Part shown: one piece after another, positions 1 through 5,329 of the stretch
Position numbering within the stretch: position 1 is the first letter of the stretch
Layout: each line of letters starts with the position of its first letter
From: Methylomicrobium sp.
GTDB lineage: Bacteria; Pseudomonadota; Gammaproteobacteria; Methylococcales; Methylomonadaceae
Direction of reading: 5' to 3'
Length of the DNA: 7,677 nucleotides
NCBI GenBank assembly: GCA_007135635.1
Contig: SLIO01000162.1
Span: forward strand, 1 to 7,677
Notes under the pieces: generated by a model
The model's input: only the letters and a program-made list of their open reading frames with translations
The model's database searches: none
Told to the model about the DNA's origin: nothing
Translations under genes and position numbers: made by a program

Positions 1-69
1 CCTCTTCCCTCTTCCCTCTTCCCTCTTCCCTCCTCTTTCCCTGCTCACCGCTTACAACTTACTGCTTAC
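1..69. repeat. Heptanucleotide tandem-repeat array (STRR-like), cut by window edge
   Basis: Read on the minus strand from 69 down, the DNA breaks into 7-base units: GTAAGCA, GTAAGTT, GTAAGCG, GTGAGCA, GGGAAAG, then a 4-base interruption AGGA, then four exact GGGAAGA units and the first two bases of a fifth. The array therefore continues beyond base 1. Units keep a purine-rich G-x-x-A-x-x-x pattern while changing from GTAAGCN to GGGAAGA, which suggests local expansion of variant units. It begins about 10 bases after the stop codon of the downstream GTPase gene and encodes nothing visible. It resembles the short tandemly repeated repetitive sequences described in cyanobacteria; that comparison is by analogy only. 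Confidence 0.8.
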
Positions 70-78
70 CAAAAAACT

Positions 79-1665
79 TTAATCAACCAACATTCTAGCT
101 AAACGGCTATCACTTCGTATCGTTTCGATACTTTCTTGACTGCTCTCGCATTGTCGTATTATCTGCTCGGCCTCTGCCGCAATTTCGTTACGTTGCTGAC
201 AAAGCCTCTCGATGGCATTGACGATCTCCGCTTCGATTTGTATCAGTCCTATCGCCGCGCCCTTTTTCAAACCTTTCAACGCGGCTTTTTCGAGGGATGG
301 TTTGAGTTTTTTCAGGATGAAAAACGGAATCAGCCAACTGAGACCTACAAACAAACCGCTATGGATCGCAAAGTTCGCTCCCAGATAGTTACGGTAATCC
401 AAACTACTATGATAGTAACCGGAAAAAACCTGGTAGCCGACAAAAACCATCGCGCCGAGCGGCAGTACGATTTCGCAAAACCGCATGCATTTTAAAAAAG
501 CACGATGCGCGGCATGCCCTGGATTAGCCAAGGCCTGCCTGACCGCAAGTTCGGTTTGGTCATGCATGATTTTTTCGGCCTTGCCGCGTAAATGCAATAA
601 CTCGCGCTTTAACGCGGCTGTCGTCAACCCGTTGGCATCGGCATGAAGGATGAGGTCGTCGAGCGCATCCTCATAACGGCTTTGCGCCCAAGCATCCCAT
701 AACTCGCTTTGCTGCTGTTTCGACGCTTTATCATGTTCGGCATAATAGCCGGCCAATTGCTTGAGCGGCCATTCGAAACCTTGCTGCAAATTTTGTCCAG
801 TGTCCTGCCAACTTTTACGCCACTGTTCGGACAGCTTTCGATAATCCCGGTCGTTGCCGACCCGTTTCAAGCAATCGGCCAAGTTCATTTTCAATGCATC
901 CTTTCGAGCCTGAGTATTTCGAGACTCCAATTGCTTGACTGTGGTTTCAGTCGCAAGCGCGGCAATCGTCCCAGCCAAGTTTTCAAATTCGTCGGGAAAA
1001 TCGGGCTCGCCACAGGCGGTCTTGAAAATGATCGGGTCGTCAAAGCCGGCCACGCTTAATTGGTCTTTAAAGTCGTCGTACTGCACCGCCTCACCGCGAT
1101 CCCATTGATTCATCACAAACAGCCAGGCATGACGTCCGCCTTCGGCCAACAATAAACGCCAAGCCTTGTTGTCTCGGTAGCGTTCGGGGCTGACGACATA
1201 GATCAACACATCGATATGCGGCAGCCATTGCAACACGATTTCCTGATTGTGTAAGGCAGTGCTATCGAAATCGGGCATATCGATCCAGATGACATTCTGA
1301 TTCGTTTCGTCGTCGTGTTCGGCTTGACGAATTTCGTCGAACGGAAGGTTTTCCGGCAATTTCGACAATTGCACCGCGCGATGACGATACATCGTAACTT
1401 CACGCGAAGTTGGACGCTCGATACCGGTTCTTGCAATCGCCTTACCAGCCAAACGGTTTAGTAATGTGCTTTTACCTACGCCTGTTCCACCCATGAATGC
1501 AACGATCAAGGGCCGGTATGACGAACGGTCGATCAACGCTTCCGGCGTTCTCGAATCGATCGCCTCCAGTTGTCTCGCCGTATGTGGGTCTATCCATCCG
1601 GCCGCTACTGCTCGTTCGGCCCAACGTTTGGTGTTTGCGACTAAATCAGAGTAATCGTAATCCAT
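79..1665 (-). CDS. Membrane-associated P-loop GTPase (dynamin-like/Era-like), second of a pair
   Basis: A 528-residue protein with an N-terminal GTPase domain and a membrane-anchored C-terminal half. Visible motifs: G1 P-loop GGTGVGKST at residues 59-67; a likely G2 threonine at T86; G3 variant DMPDFDS at 129-135 (Asp replaces the usual Gly of DxxG); G4 NQWD at 186-189, a variant of NKxD; a possible G5 around TAC at 217-219. Residues 245-390 are mostly charged helix. Two hydrophobic segments, about 397-418 and 430-452, could form a membrane hairpin, followed by a basic stretch (KKLKPSLEK) and a terminal coiled-coil-like helix. The ATG at 1665 lies inside the preceding GTPase gene (20-nt overlap), which implies translational coupling. 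The two proteins align collinearly through G1, G3 and a V-S-x-E-[KR]-Y-x-D motif. Cellular role unknown; a membrane-remodelling or scaffold GTPase is inferred from architecture. It is also plausible that databases label it simply as a ribosome-binding-type GTPase. Confidence 0.85.
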   Translation of the reverse strand: MDYDYSDLVANTKRWAERAVAAGWIDPHTARQLEAIDSRTPEALIDRSSYRPLIVAFMGGTGVGKSTLLNRLAGKAIARTGIERPTSREVTMYRHRAVQLSKLPENLPFDEIRQAEHDDETNQNVIWIDMPDFDSTALHNQEIVLQWLPHIDVLIYVVSPERYRDNKAWRLLLAEGGRHAWLFVMNQWDRGEAVQYDDFKDQLSVAGFDDPIIFKTACGEPDFPDEFENLAGTIAALATETTVKQLESRNTQARKDALKMNLADCLKRVGNDRDYRKLSEQWRKSWQDTGQNLQQGFEWPLKQLAGYYAEHDKASKQQQSELWDAWAQSRYEDALDDLILHADANGLTTAALKRELLHLRGKAEKIMHDQTELAVRQALANPGHAAHRAFLKCMRFCEIVLPLGAMVFVGYQVFSGYYHSSLDYRNYLGANFAIHSGLFVGLSWLIPFFILKKLKPSLEKAALKGLKKGAAIGLIQIEAEIVNAIERLCQQRNEIAAEAEQIIRQCESSQESIETIRSDSRLARMLVD

Positions 1666-3382
1666 GCTTTTTATTCTTGAGTTGCTGCTCGGCCAGTTCT
1701 AGTTGCTCCGGGGTAATATTGAAGTAGCTGTCCGAGGACAATTGCTCGGGCAATTTGAACAAGGCCTCTCGAAGGCATTCGATGTATAGTTTTTGCCTGA
1801 CAATTTGTAATTGCCGTTGTTTGAGTTCCGCTTCGACCTTATTCAAATAACTCCCCATCGCGCTCTCGGTCAAAAACGAAGTCACCGATAACATCGCCGG
1901 GGCTATGATTAAATCATGCAATCCTAATCCGCCGGCTTGAAGAGAAATGGCAACGGCGGCCGCGTCTGTAGTCGCGCGGGTGGCTCTAAGACCGTTCAAT
2001 ACATAAGGCTGTTCCTGTAATTTTGCGTAGAGACGGAAAGCCGCGCTTTCGACTTCTTTTTGAAAATCATGGTGATAACGCAGCACGGCATCGTTGAATT
2101 CTGCCAATAGTGCATGCCGCCTGTTGCGCAACAAACCGATACCGCCACGCCACCAAGCGCTGTCGCCGTTTTGTTCGGTTTTTTCCAACAAGGTATCCAT
2201 GATACGAATCAACAAATGTTCCGCCAGATGATTCAATAATGCGACCTCATGACTGCTGTCGGTAATGCGCGATCTCTTCTCCCCTATTTTCATTACTTGC
2301 CTAATAGGCCAAGTTAGTACTTTTCGAGTACCGACCAAAACTCTTGCGAGCCCAGGTATTTCCAACAAGCTCAACAATTTCGCCAAGGCGCTTTGAAAAG
2401 TTTCGTAATAACGCGGATGATTCAAATAATCGTTTTGATATTGCGCTAACGACTGTTTGATCGATGCATCGACAAGGCTTCGCCATTCTTGCAATGCCAG
2501 GTGTTCCGCATGAACAGGCTCCAACCATTCCTGCCAATGCTTGAGTAAAAACTCTTGAACCACTTCATTGTTCCGGCGGCGATTAACTTGGCGAAACAAT
2601 TGTCGAACCGCCGAGCGCTCGCCTTCCGGCCATGTGGGTGCGGATTGTTTTTGATAGAATAACGGCACGATAGTCGGACAATCGTCGCTTCTCGATTGTC
2701 GCCATTTTTCGGTCAACGAACGGATTACGATATGTTCGCTGCCTTCGGCCAGTTTATTCACGCAAATCAAGGTCGGCTGTCGCAATGTTTCAATCGAGCT
2801 CATCAATTCCCATACCGATTGGTCGGCATATTTTTCTTTGCTGACGACCAAAATGACGACATCGGCCAATGCAATCGAGCGCATCAACGCTTCGCTGTAA
2901 CCGGCGGCGCCAATCGAATCGAAATCGGGCGTATCCCAAACCAAGCATTCGGGCAATAAATCGGATATCCCTCTATTCTCGGTCAAGGCATAACATTCGA
3001 GTTTATCCTTACTTAATTCATCTTGGCGCACTTGTTGAAAACGTCCAAAGAAATGCTGCACGCCATCGCAGTCCTCAAGTTTAACTGTATTGCAAAACCC
3101 TTGTGCATGCACAGTAAAGCCTGCCAATGGACTTACACCGGCCTGAGAGCTGTTCAGCAATAGATTAACTAAGGTGCTTTTTCCGGCTTGCGTTGGGCCG
3201 ACTACAGCCACTTGTATCGTTTGCAAGGTAAAGCGCTTATGCATGTCAGCCTTGCGAATCGATGCTTCGGCCAAAATTTGCCGATCGATGCGTTGCTGAT
3301 ACACTGCCTTGACCGCATCGCTAGCGGTATGCGAGGAAACCGTTTGATAGCGTTGCTTTAGTAATTGAATAAATTCCAGCAT
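1646..3382 (-). CDS. P-loop GTPase with degenerate G4 motif, first of a pair
   Basis: A 578-residue protein if it starts at the ATG at 3382. An in-frame TTG at 3412 would add ten residues; neither start has a good Shine-Dalgarno sequence, and a TATAAA box (3404-3399) falls between them, which slightly favours the ATG. From the ATG: P-loop GPTQAGKST at 62-70, probable G2 threonine at T90, G3 variant DTPDFDS at 150-156, and at the G4 position NKLA (209-212), where the Asp that reads guanine is replaced by Ala. A proline- and arginine-containing amphipathic stretch lies at 336-368. A hydrophobic, Gly/Ala-rich region at about 474-506 may insert in a membrane and is followed by long helices. It shares the D-x-P-D-F-D-S signature and overall GTPase-domain order with the gene it overlaps at 1646-1665, so the two look like diverged paralogues that may act as a heteromer. 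Nucleotide specificity and role are not known. Confidence 0.82.
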   Translation of the reverse strand: MLEFIQLLKQRYQTVSSHTASDAVKAVYQQRIDRQILAEASIRKADMHKRFTLQTIQVAVVGPTQAGKSTLVNLLLNSSQAGVSPLAGFTVHAQGFCNTVKLEDCDGVQHFFGRFQQVRQDELSKDKLECYALTENRGISDLLPECLVWDTPDFDSIGAAGYSEALMRSIALADVVILVVSKEKYADQSVWELMSSIETLRQPTLICVNKLAEGSEHIVIRSLTEKWRQSRSDDCPTIVPLFYQKQSAPTWPEGERSAVRQLFRQVNRRRNNEVVQEFLLKHWQEWLEPVHAEHLALQEWRSLVDASIKQSLAQYQNDYLNHPRYYETFQSALAKLLSLLEIPGLARVLVGTRKVLTWPIRQVMKIGEKRSRITDSSHEVALLNHLAEHLLIRIMDTLLEKTEQNGDSAWWRGGIGLLRNRRHALLAEFNDAVLRYHHDFQKEVESAAFRLYAKLQEQPYVLNGLRATRATTDAAAVAISLQAGGLGLHDLIIAPAMLSVTSFLTESAMGSYLNKVEAELKQRQLQIVRQKLYIECLREALFKLPEQLSSDSYFNITPEQLELAEQQLKNKKHGLRLL

Positions 3383-3398
3383 ATTGATGTGGCTTAGG

Positions 3399-3404
3399 TT
3401 TATA
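3399..3404 (-). promoter_or_regulatory. Possible -10 box for the GTPase operon
   Basis: TATAAA on the minus strand lies 17 bases upstream of the ATG at 3382. No convincing -35 hexamer is present at 16-18 bp. If it is used, the leader would be very short and the TTG at 3412 could not be the start. The plus strand here also reads TATAAT (3401-3406), so an A/T-rich coincidence is possible. Confidence 0.25.
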
Positions 3405-3471
3405 ATCGCCAAGTAATTCGGATGCTCGACTTCACAGCCGGCACCGAATAGGAAAATGGAATTTCCAAAAA

Positions 3472-3487
3472 TTAATTAGCTAATTAA
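3472..3487. promoter_or_regulatory. Perfect 16-bp palindrome, candidate operator
   Basis: TTAATTAGCTAATTAA is identical to its own reverse complement. It sits in the divergent region between the GTPase pair and the lipoprotein gene, immediately upstream of the best -10 candidate of the lipoprotein gene (3494-3499), where a dimeric helix-turn-helix repressor would overlap the -35 region. No regulator gene is present in the window. The A/T-rich composition makes a chance origin possible. Confidence 0.4.
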
Positions 3488-3493
3488 CATTAT

Positions 3494-3499
3494 TATAAG
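3494..3499 (+). promoter_or_regulatory. Possible -10 box for the lipoprotein gene
   Basis: TATAAG matches five of six bases of the sigma-70 -10 consensus and lies 39 bases before the ATG, in an A/T-rich stretch. The matching -35 region (3471-3476, ATTAAT) is weak and overlaps the 16-bp palindrome, which would fit a regulated promoter. This is an inference from position. Confidence 0.35.
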
Positions 3500-3526
3500 A
3501 ATAGTACACCAGACACTATAACGATT

Positions 3527-3530
3527 GAGG
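3527..3530 (+). promoter_or_regulatory. Shine-Dalgarno site of the lipoprotein gene
   Basis: GAGG followed by eight bases and then ATG at 3539. It is the clearest ribosome-binding site in the window and supports both the start codon and the reality of this small gene. Confidence 0.7.
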
Positions 3531-3538
3531 TTAACCCT

Positions 3539-3958
3539 ATGAGGATTCTATCAGCCCTTTTGCTCTCCGTATTGACTTTATCGCTAACCGCCTGCGGTAG
3601 ATCGGAACAAATTAACGGGCGCAGCAGTACCACCGCTTACCGGTCGGTTAAAATGCTAAAGGAACGCTTGCCCCCGGAAAAACGGATTGAATTCGAAATC
3701 TCGTTCTGGACCATTCGAGATGCCTATAAAGAGACCAAAGAATTTCTATCTCAAGTCGACGGCAAAAATCCAGACGAAATCATCGAAACAGGCAGGGAGA
3801 TTTATCAGCAACGTAAAAACCAAGGCTTTAAGGAGTATCAACAATACAGTTCCTGGGAAGATATGATCGAGAAATATGCAAGGGAACGCCGCGAACAAGA
3901 CCGACATATTAAGCCCGATCAAAGGGATAAAGCCAACGACGTTCTTTACAAATTGTAA
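3539..3958 (+). CDS. Small predicted lipoprotein of unknown function
   Basis: A 139-residue protein and the only plus-strand gene supported here. Residues 1-18 form a lipoprotein signal peptide (Met-Arg start, Leu/Ser-rich hydrophobic core), ending in the lipobox L16-T-A-C19, so the mature protein would begin with a lipidated Cys19. Gly-Arg follows the Cys with no Asp at +2, which suggests sorting to the outer membrane. The mature part is hydrophilic and helical, with a conserved-looking block around residues 43-62 (ERLPPEKR followed by EFEISFWTIRD) and a highly charged C-terminus. The LPPEKR block recalls small proteobacterial lipoproteins of the DUF6694 kind; this is from memory and unverified. 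It is divergent from the GTPase pair and convergent with the pabB operon, so it is probably its own transcription unit. The GAGG ribosome-binding site fixes the start. No function can be assigned. Confidence 0.8.
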   Translation: MRILSALLLSVLTLSLTACGRSEQINGRSSTTAYRSVKMLKERLPPEKRIEFEISFWTIRDAYKETKEFLSQVDGKNPDEIIETGREIYQQRKNQGFKEYQQYSSWEDMIEKYARERREQDRHIKPDQRDKANDVLYKL

Positions 3959-3976
3959 AAGGCCAAACGGGTGAAC

Positions 3977-4000
3977 TTGCAGGACGGATCCCCCCTGCGA
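3977..4000. other. Hairpin in convergent intergenic region
   Basis: TTGCAGG (3977-3983) pairs with CCTGCGA (3994-4000) with one G-T wobble, around a 10-base loop. It starts 19 bases after the lipoprotein stop. No T-run follows on either strand, so it does not look like a classical intrinsic terminator. It may form a tandem structure with the next hairpin. Confidence 0.4.
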
Positions 4001-4006
4001 ATTAGC

Positions 4007-4032
4007 GTAGGGTACGCACCGCGTACCCTTAC
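4007..4032 (+). repeat. REP-like palindromic element with 5' GTAG
   Basis: The tetranucleotide GTAG (4007-4010) is followed by GGTACGC (4011-4017), a loop ACC, and GCGTACC (4021-4027). Pairing extends through GTA/TAC with one bulged base. A GTAG or GGAG tetranucleotide directly before a hairpin is the established layout of bacterial REP sequences mobilised by Y1-type RAYT transposases. The location between the ends of two convergent genes is also typical. A T-run (4039-4043) lies nine bases after the stem, so partial terminator activity for the lipoprotein gene is possible but not classical. No second copy or RAYT gene is in this window. Confidence 0.5.
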
Positions 4033-4091
4033 CCACGATTTTTAAGCGACTCGACATAGCACTCTTTGCCGTTTCGTTTAATGGCCGCATC

Positions 4092-4766
4092 TCAAGCTGC
4101 GGGCAAGGCTTTTTGCTCTACCAAACTGGCGATAAAGCGGTTCGCTTCGAAAATAGTCTGCTCCATCGCTTGAACCAGTTGCGTCATATCCATACTGATT
4201 TCTACGAACTCATGTTCAATCGCGGCAATCGCCTGCGCATTGAGATTATGCTTCAAAAACAATACCTGATCTTTGAATGCCGCTAACACAGGGCTGATTT
4301 TACTTTCGGCTCTGTGCATCGTTTTGATCAATTTGGCATAATGCTGCTGAGACTGCCTTAACTGCTGCCGGCTTTTAGCCTTTAACGAGCGATTGTTATA
4401 TTCGTCGAGTTCGGACTCCCATTCAGCAAACAATGCTCCGCTGACTTCTTCAATTGCTCGGATGCGACAACCGACTTCATCCGCCTTCGCTTTACAGAAA
4501 TCGTATTGTTGTTGCAATAATCGATACTTGTTTTCAAGCGTCGAATCGTCAACAATGACAATCGTTTTAAATCGATCCAGAGCGCTTTCGAAATGAACTT
4601 TGGCTTCTTGCAGACTACCGCAGGCTTGTTCAACATGCCTCACCACCATATCCCGCTTCGGATGCCCCATCGACTCCTTGGCCTGATAATAGGCTTGACG
4701 GACTATCTTGCTAACTAAACGCCCGACCGAATTGAGCGTTTTTTGGGTCAAATTATTATCTGCCAT
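4092..4766 (-). CDS. DUF2959-like alpha-helical coiled-coil protein
   Basis: A 224-residue, almost entirely alpha-helical protein, third gene of the pabB operon. Features consistent with my memory of the DUF2959 family: an AYYxAxExxGxxKRDxxVxxVExA-like segment at 25-48; a heptad-rich region 50-105; ALFxEWExELDEYxNxSL at 111-128; a second coiled coil at 130-155; and the highly typical QVLFLKHNLNAQAI at 167-180. Many relatives, as I recall, carry an N-terminal lipoprotein signal. This one starts MADNNLTQKT with no hydrophobic leader, so it should be cytoplasmic or peripherally attached through its basic amphipathic N-terminus. Its ATG shares one base with the kinase stop codon (TAATG at 4768-4764), so translation is probably coupled. 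Function is unknown in the family; an older DNA-repair-ATPase label has no visible support here, since there is no P-loop. Confidence 0.82.
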   Translation of the reverse strand: MADNNLTQKTLNSVGRLVSKIVRQAYYQAKESMGHPKRDMVVRHVEQACGSLQEAKVHFESALDRFKTIVIVDDSTLENKYRLLQQQYDFCKAKADEVGCRIRAIEEVSGALFAEWESELDEYNNRSLKAKSRQQLRQSQQHYAKLIKTMHRAESKISPVLAAFKDQVLFLKHNLNAQAIAAIEHEFVEISMDMTQLVQAMEQTIFEANRFIASLVEQKALPAA

Positions 4767-5329
4767 TAGAATTTATCTTTATTAACAACGCTTATTTTAA
4801 ATCGGGCATTTCCGGTAAACCCGGGGAAAGCCCGATCGACAATCCCTAATTCCGCGAGTTTATTTAAATCGGCGGTCTGCGGAATTTCCGCCGACTTGAT
4901 CAAAATTAATTCATCGGCATCGAGTCTAACTGCGAGCCAAGCTGCAAGACTATCGGAAGTCACCTCCCAACTCGCGGGGACACCGGCTTCGTTCAGTTCA
5001 TTCACATCGGGAGCCCAAATGACCGGTTTGCCTAAATCGAGCTGCCGAACGATCTCGATAATCGAATCAGCCAACACATAATCGCGATACATCGAATTCA
5101 TTAACCAAGCCATCTGCTGCATCGCCAAAAGCGCCATTGCATGCGCCGTAATATCATCGAAGCGCCAACGCTGTTGAGCCAGCCGAACTTCTTCGGCAAA
5201 ATTGCCGCCGCCGGGAACCCAAACACTTCCTTCTCGGTAAAAACCGGCTGCTCTGTCCAAACACAATTTTAAAGCACCACTGTGCTCAAGACTACCGCCA
5301 AATTTTATAACCCGCAAGCCGGCTTTCAT
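4766..5329 (-). CDS. Amino-acid-kinase-fold small-molecule kinase, MfnE-like
   Basis: A 187-residue protein of the amino acid kinase superfamily (aspartate/glutamate/uridylate kinase fold). Visible motifs: phosphate-binding KFGGS at residues 9-13; VPGGGNFAEEVR at 38-49; AHAMALLAMQQMAWLM at 62-77; SWEVTSDSLAAWLA at 120-133; and LILIKS at 141-146. The AHxMAxxAM and WEVTSDS blocks are typical of the archaeal MfnE group, which phosphorylates 5-(aminomethyl)-3-furanmethanol phosphate in methanofuran synthesis, and of the homologues carried by H4MPT-dependent methylotrophs. It is shorter than aspartate or acetylglutamate kinases and has no ACT domain, which argues against an amino-acid biosynthetic kinase. 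Its ATG overlaps the pabB stop (ATGA, 5329-5326) and its stop overlaps the next gene. A role in methylofuran or methanopterin cofactor synthesis is inferred from family and context; the substrate is unproven. Confidence 0.8.
   Translation of the reverse strand: MKAGLRVIKFGGSLEHSGALKLCLDRAAGFYREGSVWVPGGGNFAEEVRLAQQRWRFDDITAHAMALLAMQQMAWLMNSMYRDYVLADSIIEIVRQLDLGKPVIWAPDVNELNEAGVPASWEVTSDSLAAWLAVRLDADELILIKSAEIPQTADLNKLAELGIVDRAFPGFTGNARFKISVVNKDKF

Noticed and set aside
1..69. CRISPR array at the left edge
   Set aside because: The units are 7 bases in direct tandem with no spacers, and no cas genes are present.
136..495. Plus-strand ORF antisense to the second GTPase
   Set aside because: It mirrors a region where the minus strand encodes membrane segments and a coiled coil of a well-supported protein.
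3746..4090. 114-codon minus-strand ORF opposite the lipoprotein gene
   Set aside because: The plus-strand gene has a lipoprotein signal and ribosome-binding site. The minus ORF spans the REP-like hairpin and shows no family features.
4092..4766. DNA-repair ATPase function for the coiled-coil protein
   Set aside because: There is no Walker A or B motif; the long heptad helices explain any weak similarity to SMC-type ATPases.
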